Under the pieces are notes generated by a model. That model worked only from the letters and a program-made list of their open reading frames with translations. It ran no database searches and was not told where the DNA came from. Source: Cellulomonas sp. P24 (GTDB lineage: Bacteria; Actinomycetota; Actinomycetes; Actinomycetales; Cellulomonadaceae). From it: DNA of 64,000 nucleotides. The stretch lies in assembly GCF_024704385.1 (NCBI RefSeq), contig NZ_JAJDFX010000002.1, positions 4,333,452 to 4,397,451 of the forward strand, written 5' to 3'. A program made the translations under genes and the position numbers. This document shows, piece by piece, positions 44,601-53,206 of this stretch. Every line of letters begins with the position of its first letter. The first letter of the stretch is position 1.

Positions 44601-47252
44601 ATCCTCGCCCGCGACGATTCAGCGCAGTCGGCCCACACCACACGCCGGGTCGCCGAGGACCCCGCCACCCTGCTGGGCCAAGCGGCGGCCCGGTACGTCG
44701 ACTCCCTGCACGTCGGCGCCGAACAGCTGCTCGGCGCCGAGCAGGTCGCTCGCCTGGACAGCGCCGCGGACCTCGTCGTGCCCGAGCTGACCAAGGCCGC
44801 CGCGTGGCCGACTCTGCGCGCGCACCTGCTCCTGCTCGCGGCCCAGGGAGGCGACCCCGTCCTTCGCCTCCGCGCCACGGCCGGTGCACGCGAGCTGGAC
44901 ACCGCGGACGACGTCGCTGCCGTGCTCGACTGGCGGCTGGACGACACCGGCCTGCGCAACGCCGGCACCGGACCCCTGCCCTGGCTGCCCGGCATCCCCG
45001 CCTCCTTGTGCGAGGACCCACAGTGGGGCCCGTACCTCGCAGCCCGCGCCGCACAGGTGCGCGACCTCACCCAACAGGTCACCGAGCAGGCGCGATCGGA
45101 CCAGTCGACGCCGCAGTGGGCCCGCACCGGGCAGCGTCGCCCCGACGACGAGCTCCTCGTCGACGTCGCCGTGTGGCGCGCGGCCACCGGGGTGCCTGAC
45201 AGCGACCGGCGCCCCACCGGCGCTCCCCAACTCGGCAAGGCCGCCGCCCGGTACCAGCAGGCACTGGACTCCCGCCTGGCCACCCACCACACCCCGGCCC
45301 TCGCCGAGTGGCAGCCCCTGCTCGACCGCGCAATCACCGACACCACACGGGACCCGTTCATACCGGTCCTCGCCGAGCGACTCTCAGCCCTGTCCCGCGC
45401 CAGTCTCGACGCCCCGCAGGTCGTCCGCCGTGCCCTCGCCGACGGCCCCCTTCCCGACGACCACGCCGCAGGTGCCCTGTGGTGGCGCATCACCGGTCGC
45501 CTGTCTCCCGCGGTGGCCGCGCGAGCCGAGTCCGACCACCACCTGGCCGCGTCGTGGACCCCCCGGCTCGCTGACCTCGTCGGCCAGGACACGGCCGACA
45601 CGTTGCAGGCGAGCCCGTGGTGGCCTGCCCTGGTCACCGCCGTCGACCACGCGATCGCCCGCGGCAGCACCGTCGAGGACCTGCTCGTTGGTCGGATCGC
45701 CGACGACGACGTCGACCCGTGCCAGGCGCTCGTCTGGCGGATCTCCATCCTCATAGACCCCGTCATCGACGATCCCGACCGGTACGCGCCCACCCCCGCG
45801 CTCGGTGGCGACGACGTCGACCCGTTCGGGCAGGACGAACCGCAACACGCGCTCGTCGCCCCCACCGACGACGAGTGGCAGCACCTGCTGCCCGCGGTTG
45901 ACCAGACCTACGACGACCCGTTCGCGCCCGAACCGGACGAGTCCGCCTCGAGGGACCCCTTCGACGACCCTGCAATCGTCGAGGCCTACCTCACCCTCGC
46001 GGCGGCTGTGCGAGCCCACGCCACCACACTGCCGCCTACCGACCGGATGATTGACGCCCAGGCGTCCCGTGAGTTCGACGCCGCCATGGCACCGGTCAGC
46101 CCTGCCCGCATCCTCGAGCTCAACCGACTGGCCACCGACTACTACGTGCGCCAGTTCCCCGGTTCCTGGGCCCAGCCCTACCTGGCCGAACGGCTCCGTA
46201 CCGACCTGACCGGCGACCCGTACGTGCTCCCCGGGTACGCCCCGGCCGGTTGGACCCGGCTCGTCGATCACCTGCGCCGCCAGGGCGTCACCGACCTGGA
46301 GCTCACCGAGTCCGGCCTGGCCAGCGTCGCGCGGACCGGTCGCCTCATCGACCGCTTCCGCGATCGCCTGATCTTCCCGATCACCCGCGTCGCCGCCGAC
46401 GGCCAGCTCGAACCCCTCGGCTTCGTCGGCCGCCGTCACCCCGACGCGACCGACCAGACCGGCGGACCGAAGTACCTCAACACCCCCGACACCCCGCTGT
46501 TCCACAAAGGTGCGCAGCTCTTCGCCGTGCGCCGCGATCTCCTTGCCCAGGGAGCTGCGCCGGTCCTCGCTGAAGGCCCCATGGACGCCCTTGCCATCTC
46601 CCTCGCCGGCCAGGGCACCTACGTCGGAGTCGCCCCCCTCGGGACATCGCTCACCGAGGAACAGGCCGCCGAACTTGCTGCCGCCACCCACCGCGTCGGT
46701 GTCACACCGCTCATCGCCACCGACGCCGACCTCGCAGGCCAGATCGCCGCCCAACGCGACTATTGGCTCCTCACCGCACACGGCATCAACCCCGCCGCCG
46801 TGGTGCTGCGCGCCGGCAGCGACCCCGCCGACCTGCTAGCCACCTCCGGCCCGGGCGACCTCCACGTGGCACTGAGTCGGGCGTTCCCTTTGGCCGACGC
46901 GCTCGTGCAGGAGCGCCTCCACACGCTCCATGGCACCGCGGGTCTGCGCGCAGCGGTGATCGTCCTCGCCGCCAGCTCACCCGAAGGCTGGGATCTCGGC
47001 GCGGTCCGCATCGCCACGGCGACTGGCGTACCGGACCACGTGGTTCGCCGCGAACTGGCTCGGGCGGCCAAGCGATGGACCCACGACCCTCGGACCGCCG
47101 CCGGCGCACAGATCGGCGGCCTGTCGTTGGTACGCGACCGCGCCATGTCCACCGCAGCGATCGCCGCTCCCGACGCGGAGCCGGTGCCGTCCGCTGATCG
47201 GCATGCGCTGCGCGCTCGCCAGACACCCCGTACACGCACACCACGGCGATGA
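41688..47252 (+). CDS. MobF (TrwC/TraA) relaxase-helicase with C-terminal DnaG-type primase domain
   Basis: An 1854-residue conjugation initiator. Residues 1-330 are the MobF relaxase: SIHKLTAGSGYDYLTRQVAA with tyrosines 14 and 16, and the metal triad in HRDSRAGDPDLHSH. A RecD-type 5'-3' helicase follows, with Walker A in APAGAGKTTAMRAL (about 602), VVVDEAGMADTLSLD, and TIHTAQGVTADTSHTLL near 905. After a helical linker, residues about 1500-1770 form a DnaG/Toprim primase core: DRLIFPITRVAADG, the EGPMDALAISLAG glutamate and TDADLAGQ aspartates. It can nick, unwind and probably prime the transferred strand. GTG and the ATG six bases later are both possible starts. Confidence 0.95.
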   Translation: MTMSIHKLTAGSGYDYLTRQVAAQDATEKGHTSLASYYSAKGEAPGTWIGSGVAGIDGLHEGDEVTAEQMRNLFGAGKHPLAEQLRAAAAGAGLSEREQETATWLGNPFRVYANDTSAFRIRVAREVAALNATRGVRSADPVPLDDRARIRTQVAAQMFREEHGREPADARELAATIAKHSRPRTNAVAGYDLTFSPVKSVSTLWAIADRPTAAAIERAHQAAVRDALTFLESTALFTREGTDGVRQVETRGLVAAAFTHRDSRAGDPDLHSHVAVANKVQTREGGRWLAIDGRLMFAATVAASETYNTALERHLTDTLGVRFEVREGDDPRKRPVREIVGVDPALAARWSDRRASIEERRAELASSFQATHGRPPSPVESVQLAQQATLETRQGKHGPRSLAEQRATWADQALQVLGSESDAQAMLHQALHPPVTPTHRVDAAWVRETAATIQETLQEHRSYWQRWHVQAEAQRRVRGVDVPTRDVDRVIGFLVDEVLTRRSVPLTRTEQDIDTPAALRRSDGASVYTVAGSTLYTSPALLAAEARIVAHAGERDGTRVTSAAVERALAQSAADGLPLNAGQAALVTEMATSGARVQLAIAPAGAGKTTAMRALAAAWTAGGGDVVGLAPSATAATVLGEAIAARTDTMAKLLWHLDHDPEHLPGWARRIGRASLVVVDEAGMADTLSLDRLIEFVTARGASVRLVGDDQQLSAIGAGGVLRDVRATYGALHLTELMRFADPSEGAASLALRDGLPESLGFYLDQRRVHVGDLTTLTDDVFDAWRTDRENGRDAVMLAPTRELVGELNDRARTHRLDGQTPERAVPLADGSTASAGDTVLTRANDRKLRVTGTDWVKNGDRWHVTAVHPTGALTVRHTTSRCSVDLPPDYVRTSVDLGYATTIHTAQGVTADTSHTLLTGQESRQLAYTAVTRGKTANHLYLEVVGDGDEHNVIRPEYVHPLTATDLLERILARDDSAQSAHTTRRVAEDPATLLGQAAARYVDSLHVGAEQLLGAEQVARLDSAADLVVPELTKAAAWPTLRAHLLLLAAQGGDPVLRLRATAGARELDTADDVAAVLDWRLDDTGLRNAGTGPLPWLPGIPASLCEDPQWGPYLAARAAQVRDLTQQVTEQARSDQSTPQWARTGQRRPDDELLVDVAVWRAATGVPDSDRRPTGAPQLGKAAARYQQALDSRLATHHTPALAEWQPLLDRAITDTTRDPFIPVLAERLSALSRASLDAPQVVRRALADGPLPDDHAAGALWWRITGRLSPAVAARAESDHHLAASWTPRLADLVGQDTADTLQASPWWPALVTAVDHAIARGSTVEDLLVGRIADDDVDPCQALVWRISILIDPVIDDPDRYAPTPALGGDDVDPFGQDEPQHALVAPTDDEWQHLLPAVDQTYDDPFAPEPDESASRDPFDDPAIVEAYLTLAAAVRAHATTLPPTDRMIDAQASREFDAAMAPVSPARILELNRLATDYYVRQFPGSWAQPYLAERLRTDLTGDPYVLPGYAPAGWTRLVDHLRRQGVTDLELTESGLASVARTGRLIDRFRDRLIFPITRVAADGQLEPLGFVGRRHPDATDQTGGPKYLNTPDTPLFHKGAQLFAVRRDLLAQGAAPVLAEGPMDALAISLAGQGTYVGVAPLGTSLTEEQAAELAAATHRVGVTPLIATDADLAGQIAAQRDYWLLTAHGINPAAVVLRAGSDPADLLATSGPGDLHVALSRAFPLADALVQERLHTLHGTAGLRAAVIVLAASSPEGWDLGAVRIATATGVPDHVVRRELARAAKRWTHDPRTAAGAQIGGLSLVRDRAMSTAAIAAPDAEPVPSADRHALRARQTPRTRTPRR

Positions 47253-47420
47253 GCCGTATCGACATCATCGCTCGCAAGGCTGACGACTCGCCTGCGAGCA
47301 GCGGGTTAACACGGGATCCGCGCCGCCGGCTGACGCCGTCTCCGTCGCTTGTTCGTCCAGCCCCTCCCAGAGCGGATCGGCTCAGGAGTGGTGTCGGTGC
47401 TGCTGTATAGCGTGCGCAGC
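47253..47420. other. Gene-poor gap downstream of the relaxase
   Basis: Together with 47604-47673, this is a gap of about 420 bases interrupted only by a small open frame (next entry). It marks the change from transfer genes to less G/C-rich cargo. No hairpin strong enough to be called a terminator was found. Confidence 0.4.
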
Positions 47421-47603
47421 ATGAGAGGCGTGAGATGCCCCACGGCCCGCCCGGCTGTCGCTACCGAGGTCGAAGCTAGCGTGATCGCCTCTCGGGTTCG
47501 CAAGGGGGCGAAGGCAGAGAGGTGTAGATACTGCGGATGGTGGCACGTCGTCGGACTCGGTCCGGCGCTCGAGCGGCCGTCGAAACATCGCTCACGTCAC
47601 TAG
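47421..47603 (+). CDS. Small CxxC-containing protein, 60 aa
   Basis: A 60-residue frame, MRGVRCPTARPAVATEVEAS to RPSKHRSRH, with a zinc-ribbon-like half KAERCRYCGWWHVVGLG. Small proteins with this CRxCGxWH core occur in actinobacterial phages and elements, without known role. The ribosome site is weak, and a longer in-frame start exists at 47349. Real-gene status is uncertain. Confidence 0.45.
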   Translation: MRGVRCPTARPAVATEVEASVIASRVRKGAKAERCRYCGWWHVVGLGPALERPSKHRSRH

Positions 47604-47673
47604 CCACGTTCCGCGGATGGTCGAGTTGAGCGCGCCAGTAGGCGGCCGCTGGTGAAGACCACTGTGAGCAGCG

Positions 47674-49044
47674 CTAGCCGACGACGACGGGCCCCGAACC
47701 GAGTGTCGCCGCGGGCCATCGACTGCGACTTTGGAAGTACTCCAGCGCTTCGGGGGCATCCGTGAACTCAAGCAGGCCCCCGACCTTCGCGGCTAGGAGG
47801 TCTCGAACCTCGTCGGGTGTCGCGAAGAAGAACTCCCGACGTTCGTTTACGAAGTTCACCCGCCGGTCTTCGAACGCCCTATGCAGTTCGCCCTCGAGCG
47901 TGATGGCGTCTTCGGAGAAGAACAGCGCATGTACGTCGAAACGGAACGGCACGGACGCGTCGCCCAGTTCCCGGATCCGATCTCGCGGCTCGAGGCGCCG
48001 CGTCATGCCGATCTTCACCACGTTTGGGCCGAAGGCGCCGACGTTGGAGATCACGTAGACGTAGCCGGCGCGGATGTTGGCGATCCGGTAGTCGTTCGCC
48101 TCGATTGCCTCGTCGATCTGGGCGAGGCGGCCAGCCAACTCGTCCGCCGCCGCGTCGTCGCCGCTCGCACGCAGCGACGCCATGACAATGACGTAGTGGG
48201 ACTTCTCCTTCTCGAGGCGTTCCCTCTCGGCCGCAAGTTCCTGCTCCGCTCGGCGCTGCTCGCGCAACTGTTCGCGCTCCTCGCGTGCGAGTTCCCGTTC
48301 CTCCTGCACCTTCATCTGGAAGTCCGCCGTCAGTTCCAGTTCGGCCAGGCGCAGGGCGTGGAAGGCCGGGTTCACCCGCATCTCCATGATCGTGCCCAGC
48401 TTCTCGATCGCCGCAACGGCGGCCTCGAGCCGCTTCTTCGCAGTGCTGATGTTCCCGGATCGCAGTGATCGAACGCAGTTGTCGGCCTCGGCGTTGTATG
48501 CGCGAAGCATCAACTTGGAGAGGTCGCCGACCATCTTGCGGCCTTTGGCCAGGGATCCGTCGAAGGTGAACCGGTCCGCTGCCAAGACAGGCTGGCCAAC
48601 CCTCACGATCGAGTCGATCTGAGTTTCGAGGTCCCGGAGTCTGTCCTTATACGCGGCCGCGTCCTCAAGCGGATGGTGGTAGCGGTAGATGCCCACGTCC
48701 TGCAGCACCCGCTGATCACTCAACTCGATGGCCTCCCCGCGGCTGGCCCGCGCAGCAGTCAAGGCCACCTCGAGCTCAGCGATGCGACTCAGAAGCGTAG
48801 CCGCGTCCGGCTGAGTCAGCAGGTCCTGGGCGGTCCCGGAGACGAGACTCGCTTCGATCGCTGTCGAAGGGACGACGCGCGACTCCCCGGCTGATGTTCC
48901 AGGCTCGTCGTCGAGCCCTGCAGCCGGTATCCAAAGCTGCCAACCGACGGGCAGGTCTGGCCAGGACGGGTCGGGCTTCCATCCCGGCGGCGGCGCCCAA
49001 CCGGGCGGCGGGGTCGGCCAACCCGGAGGCGGGTTGTACCTCAC
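47674..49044 (-). CDS. DUF4041 / GIY-YIG (T5orf172-type) putative nuclease protein
   Basis: A 456-residue protein in three parts. Residues 1-40 are Pro/Gly/Trp repeats (PPPGWPTPPPGWAPPPGWKP). The middle is a DUF4041-type helical domain with a long charged coiled coil (KVQEERELAREEREQLREQR, about 265-300). Residues about 330-430 form a T5orf172/GIY-YIG fold: GYVYVISNVGAFGPNVVKIG, then TRRLEPRDRIRELG with the expected Arg, and LEGELHRAFEDRRVNFVNER with the expected Glu. It probably cuts DNA. The GTG start overlaps the upstream gene's stop (GTGA), forming a two-gene unit. Confidence 0.82.
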   Translation of the reverse strand: MRYNPPPGWPTPPPGWAPPPGWKPDPSWPDLPVGWQLWIPAAGLDDEPGTSAGESRVVPSTAIEASLVSGTAQDLLTQPDAATLLSRIAELEVALTAARASRGEAIELSDQRVLQDVGIYRYHHPLEDAAAYKDRLRDLETQIDSIVRVGQPVLAADRFTFDGSLAKGRKMVGDLSKLMLRAYNAEADNCVRSLRSGNISTAKKRLEAAVAAIEKLGTIMEMRVNPAFHALRLAELELTADFQMKVQEERELAREEREQLREQRRAEQELAAERERLEKEKSHYVIVMASLRASGDDAAADELAGRLAQIDEAIEANDYRIANIRAGYVYVISNVGAFGPNVVKIGMTRRLEPRDRIRELGDASVPFRFDVHALFFSEDAITLEGELHRAFEDRRVNFVNERREFFFATPDEVRDLLAAKVGGLLEFTDAPEALEYFQSRSRWPAATLGSGPVVVG

Positions 49045-50318
49045 TCGGCGCTCCGCGCTCGCACACCTCTGCTGGTGTCTGCTGGTGTGACGTCGAAAGG
49101 CGACTTCGACACCGCGGCCCCCAGATGCGCCAGGGTTGCCTGCGGCACGACCTTCTCCAGGTCGAAGTTGCTGAAGGACTCTCGGTCTGCCGACACGATC
49201 ACCAGAGGGACGCTCTCCGGCCTTCCTGTGGCGGGCGCGATCCGGTCGACACCCACGGTCAGCGCAATGGAGTGGACCTTGCCCGCACGGTCGGCTTCGA
49301 AGACCTCATGCAGCGTGCGCACCGCGACCTGCCACACGGCGCCCGCGTAGCGGTCCTTCTGAGCCTTGACCGGCAAGGGAGTCGCCGCGATGAGGTCCTT
49401 GGCCTTCACATACTTGTACTCCTTCACTGCAGGGAGCGTTGGCGGCTCCGGCACAGTCACCGTCAGCGTGAGCTCGCGCGTGTCGAGCGTGAACTGATAG
49501 TCGTGGCGGACAGGGAACGCCTCCGGGTACACCGAGTTCGACAGCACAATCCCCACGTACTGCTGGATCGCGGACTCCACGTCGAATGCCAGCTCGTTGA
49601 CGAACGTGTCCAGCTCCTGATTGCGGGCCTCGACTTCGGCTTCACGCTGTCGACAAGCCTCCGCATAAGCTGATTCCGCGGCTGCGAGGCTCGTGATCCG
49701 CCGCCGTTCGACGCCCTCACGCCGCGCTTGTGCCGCGACGTAGGCCGCGTGCAGGGCCGTCGCCTCCTCATGCCACTTCAGACGTGCGGCCTCGTAGCCG
49801 GACCGCGCACGCTCGACTGCTTCCTGATGCCGCTTCTTGCCACCGAAGGCTGCCCCTAGAGCGCTCGGACCCGACGGTTCCACGTAGGCGGGCTCCGTCG
49901 GGTAAACCAGTTCCGGCATGGCCGGCGTTGGGTTGGCAAGAACACCGGCGTCGAACGGCGGATGTTCCGCCGTGGACCTGAGACTCTCCAGGTCGATGTG
50001 GTCGTCAACCTCGAGAGTCCAGGCCAGCAAGCCGTCGATCTCTCCGTAGACCCTCGCCAGATCCGAATTCAGTGACGCAACCTTGGCGAGCTTGTACTCG
50101 GTGTAGAGGCGCGCGGCCTCGCGCTCAGCAGTCTTCTGATCCGCGAGCGAGGCACGACTGACCGCCAACCGCGCTCGCTCCGCGGCCTTTCGAGAGCGAT
50201 CCAACTCACGCTCCGCGCTTGCACGCGCCCGGTCGTTAGCTACCTGCTGCGCCCTACTCCGCTTCTCAGCCTGCTGCGCCTGATAGTTCATCTCCGCGAA
50301 GAAGCCGCGCTTGGCCAC
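49041..50318 (-). CDS. Coiled-coil protein coupled to the DUF4041/GIY-YIG gene
   Basis: A 425-residue soluble protein. Residues 10-80 form a highly charged coiled coil (RDRARASAERE-type, rich in Arg, Ala and Glu), with a second one near 190-260. The C-terminal part (EYKYVKAKDLIAATPLPVKA, then AVWQVAVRTLHEVFEADRAG and HSIALTVGVDRIAPATGRPE) resembles a region I recall next to Mrr-type restriction domains in other actinobacterial proteins. No nuclease motif is in this protein itself. The GTG start has GAGGGGG six bases upstream. It overlaps the next gene by four bases, so the two products likely form a complex. Confidence 0.72.
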   Translation of the reverse strand: MAKRGFFAEMNYQAQQAEKRSRAQQVANDRARASAERELDRSRKAAERARLAVSRASLADQKTAEREAARLYTEYKLAKVASLNSDLARVYGEIDGLLAWTLEVDDHIDLESLRSTAEHPPFDAGVLANPTPAMPELVYPTEPAYVEPSGPSALGAAFGGKKRHQEAVERARSGYEAARLKWHEEATALHAAYVAAQARREGVERRRITSLAAAESAYAEACRQREAEVEARNQELDTFVNELAFDVESAIQQYVGIVLSNSVYPEAFPVRHDYQFTLDTRELTLTVTVPEPPTLPAVKEYKYVKAKDLIAATPLPVKAQKDRYAGAVWQVAVRTLHEVFEADRAGKVHSIALTVGVDRIAPATGRPESVPLVIVSADRESFSNFDLEKVVPQATLAHLGAAVSKSPFDVTPADTSRGVRARSAE

Positions 50319-50535
50319 AGATCCCCCTCGACACGTCTGACACCCCAGCAAGCGTGGACGCCTGCCCCCGAACACCGTATCCCTCGACGCCGACGGCGCC
50401 GGCGAATCCGAGCCAATCCCGTTCCTCAACGGAGCAGATCGCGTGGATTTAGCCCGCTGGGTCGATTGTCGCTTGGGTGGCATGCGTCCAGACGAGGACG
50501 CCATTCTGCGAGGAGCCCCATCCGTCGGCGAACTT

Positions 50536-51207
50536 TCAAGTCTCGAGATCAGGCCCCGGGCCATCGATGATCTGGAGTTGCGGCTGTGTCGACCGTCCGT
50601 GCCACACCGGCGTGGGTGACATTGCGGCGGGCGCGGTCAGAGTGCCGAGATCGGCGTGCTGCACGGCTGCTCGTTCTTGCACGGCCGCTTCAGCCGTGTG
50701 CCTCGCATGCCGACTCTTCGCGGGCCAGGCCTGATGGCCGGCTTCTTGGCAATGCTGGCTCATCCGCTGGCGCATCCGGTCGGCGAAGGCAGGCAGCGCG
50801 TACCTGTGCCACTCCTCAAGGCCGTCGGCGGTCAACCCGAGGCCAGCTCGGCGGCGCAGGTCGGCGAGGACAGCGAGCTCGTGCACCAAGTGGGGGTGGC
50901 TGGGCCAGCACGACGGAATCATCGCGTCGGCGTCCCACACATACTCATGGTTGAGCCAGGTGACGACCTGCTCGAGCCAGCGCCAGATCTCGGCCCGCAG
51001 TTGAGGGTCGACGCATGTCGCCGGATCCCAGGGGCGGGCCAGCAGGCGCGGGTCCCCCAGAGCGTTCTGCTGCTCGAGCATCCCGCCGCCCCCGGCCAGG
51101 TCGAGCTCGGCGTAGGCGTGCTCCACCCGACGGCCCGCTCGCGGGAAGGCACTCATCATCGCCCGGGCCGCCTGGCTCGGTGCAGGAGTGGGAGCCTCGT
51201 CGCTCAC
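50536..51207 (-). CDS. Element protein of unknown function, DUF4913-like layout
   Basis: A 223-residue protein directly behind the coupling-protein gene (GTGA overlap). The core WLEQVVTWLNHEYVWDADAM, then CWPSHPHLVHELAVLADLRR and LEEWHRYALPAFADRMRQRM resembles DUF4913-type proteins of actinobacterial conjugative elements: Trp-rich, a His in the middle, then a Leu-rich helix. The C-terminal 60 residues are low in structure. It probably serves transfer, but nothing more precise can be said. Confidence 0.65.
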   Translation of the reverse strand: MSDEAPTPAPSQAARAMMSAFPRAGRRVEHAYAELDLAGGGGMLEQQNALGDPRLLARPWDPATCVDPQLRAEIWRWLEQVVTWLNHEYVWDADAMIPSCWPSHPHLVHELAVLADLRRRAGLGLTADGLEEWHRYALPAFADRMRQRMSQHCQEAGHQAWPAKSRHARHTAEAAVQERAAVQHADLGTLTAPAAMSPTPVWHGRSTQPQLQIIDGPGPDLET

Positions 51208-52670
51208 GGTCGAGTGTCCTCGCGATCATCGACGAGGCCGCGGCGTCGCGCCTCGGCGAGTGCCGCGACGGCACGAGCCTCAGGGCTGAGCTGGTCCCGG
51301 TGGCAGGCGGCTACCTCCACTCGCAGAGCGTCCTTGCCGGCCAGCAGTCGCTGGCCCGCCTTGCCGTCGATGCATCTATGCAACTTGGCAATGATCGGCG
51401 CACCGTTCTCCGCGAGGACCAGTGCGTGCCGCTCGGTCAGCTGGCGCACCTCGGCCGGGGTGAGGATCGCGATGTCCTCGCCAGACATCTGTCGACCAGC
51501 CATCTGCCCGCTCTGCCGGGAGGTGCGCGCTACGCGTACCTGACCGAGCAGGTCCGAGACCTCCTTGTTGAACGCGACGTCCTTCGATCCGCCGAACACG
51601 ATCAGGGTGTTGGTCAGCCCGAGCAGGGTGCGGGTCTCCTGCTCACCGAAGATCGCTGTCAGCTGGGGCCATGCCTGGGCGGCCCAGATGAAGCTAATGC
51701 CCAGAGCGCGCTCGTTGGCCATGCGGGTGCGCAGGGTCGGCAGCGGCGCGGTCGAGGGCAGCTCGTCCAGCACGGCGTGGAACGGCGGGCACAGCCGTCC
51801 CCATGAGCTGGCGTTGGCGATCTCCAGTGCGGTATCGAGGACGTGCTCGGCGAAGGCAGTCATGAGCGGCGAGGCGGAGGCGTAGGGATCCTCACGGCCG
51901 AGCAGGTAGATGGTGCCGTGCGCCGCGATGACGTCCGCGATCGCTGTGGCTGGGTAACCCGGGCGGGGCACGCATCGGCGTCGGATGTCGTCTTGGAAGA
52001 ACAGGGACATGGCCTGCTGGATGGTGGTCACGGTGTTACCGGCGGTGCGGTCGTCGCCGTGCAGGGCGCCGTGCAGCAGCCCGCCCCAGAACGACGCAGC
52101 GTGCGGGTGTTCGCGCAGGATCTCGCTTGGCTGGGTGGCGGCCAGCGGCCGGGCGACCCACCGCAGCACGTCCTCCAGGCTGCCGCCGGTCAGTGCGGCC
52201 GCGTGGAAGAAGCCCTGAAGCACCTTGGCGGCCTCGGCGGCGTAGAACCGCGCGGCGGTGTCGCCATGACCGCCGGCGACGGCGCCCTTGACCGTGCCTG
52301 CGGTGAACGCCTTCGCGCGGCGCTCGGCAACGAGCGGGTCGACGCAGCCGCGGATCGGGTCCCACACCACCTCCGGTAGGCCAGGCACGAGGCCGAACGG
52401 GTCGAGCACGACGCACGGGCGGCCGCCGGTGGACCGCGGGCCGAACGACAGCAGCAGGTCGTCCACCTTGGTGAGGGTCGCCATCGCGGCTCCGGGCGCG
52501 TCGAGGAGCGCGGGCACGAGCAGGTCCAGGGTCTTGCCCGAGCCCTGCGGGCCGATCACGCCCGCGGTGCGGTCCCACGGCACCCACAGCTCGCCCCCGC
52601 GAGGCTCGCTCGCCCTGCCGAGCCTCCAGCCGACGTCGGTGGGGTGCAGTCGTCGGTGACGGTGCGTCAT
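51204..52670 (-). CDS. TraG/VirD4-type coupling protein, ATPase part
   Basis: A 488-residue type IV coupling ATPase that feeds the relaxase-DNA complex into the secretion channel. VPWDRTAGVIGPQGSGKTLD holds Walker A (residues 40-47), VVLDPFGLVPGLPEVVWDP follows, and Walker B is PFHAVLDELPSTAPLPTL near 288; WAAQAWPQLTAIFGEQE and FGGSKDVAFNKEVSDLLGQV are typical VirD4 segments. It lacks transmembrane helices; these are in the separate upstream gene, whose stop overlaps this ATG (ATGA). Confidence 0.92.
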   Translation of the reverse strand: MTHRHRRLHPTDVGWRLGRASEPRGGELWVPWDRTAGVIGPQGSGKTLDLLVPALLDAPGAAMATLTKVDDLLLSFGPRSTGGRPCVVLDPFGLVPGLPEVVWDPIRGCVDPLVAERRAKAFTAGTVKGAVAGGHGDTAARFYAAEAAKVLQGFFHAAALTGGSLEDVLRWVARPLAATQPSEILREHPHAASFWGGLLHGALHGDDRTAGNTVTTIQQAMSLFFQDDIRRRCVPRPGYPATAIADVIAAHGTIYLLGREDPYASASPLMTAFAEHVLDTALEIANASSWGRLCPPFHAVLDELPSTAPLPTLRTRMANERALGISFIWAAQAWPQLTAIFGEQETRTLLGLTNTLIVFGGSKDVAFNKEVSDLLGQVRVARTSRQSGQMAGRQMSGEDIAILTPAEVRQLTERHALVLAENGAPIIAKLHRCIDGKAGQRLLAGKDALRVEVAACHRDQLSPEARAVAALAEARRRGLVDDREDTRP

Positions 52671-53125
52671 CGGCGGCCGCCTCGCGGAGCGCCGTACAGG
52701 TCCGGACGGATCACCCGGGCGTGCCGACGCAGCCGGGTCCGGCCAAGCAGCGCCTCGGCCTCCGCCGCGGTGGCCATGCCACGCAGGCGGGCCGGTCCCC
52801 AGCGGTCGAGCCCGAGCTTCACCGCCCAGCCGATCACCAGGACGACGAGGAGTTCGACGACGGCGACGCATGCCCACAGCAGCCCGGACGTCGCGGGGTG
52901 ACCTACGGCGGGCAGACCGGCACCGGCCTGCCCGCCCAGGAGCGGGGCGAGGGTGGTGAACAGCGCCAGGCGGTCGACGAACACCCATCCATTGCCGGCC
53001 ACGAGGTTCGCGAGCGACCGTCCGGCTTGCAGGCCCAAGACAAGAGCCAGAAGCACAGTCAGCAAGGTCGCCACCGGGATCTCCCAGGTGAACGGGTACG
53101 GCGTCGTGCGACGTGATCGCTGCAT
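52667..53125 (-). CDS. Membrane part of the coupling protein
   Basis: A 152-residue protein with two transmembrane helices (VATLLTVLLALVLGLQAG near 16-34; ACVAVVELLVVLVIGWAVKL near 85-105) separated by an extracytoplasmic loop, then WGPARLRGMATAAEAEALLG and RRHARVIRPDLYGAPRGG. This is what one expects of the N-terminus of a TraG/VirD4 protein, encoded here as its own gene with an ATGA overlap to the ATPase gene. The start is the ATG before QRSRRTTPYPFTWEIP. Confidence 0.8.
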   Translation of the reverse strand: MQRSRRTTPYPFTWEIPVATLLTVLLALVLGLQAGRSLANLVAGNGWVFVDRLALFTTLAPLLGGQAGAGLPAVGHPATSGLLWACVAVVELLVVLVIGWAVKLGLDRWGPARLRGMATAAEAEALLGRTRLRRHARVIRPDLYGAPRGGRR

Positions 53126-53206
53126 GTGCCACCTCTGCCTCCCAAAGGCTGCACAGGCTCGGTCGGTGCTCACGGGGCGTCGGAGCGGGCGCCTCCTACT
53201 CTTCGC

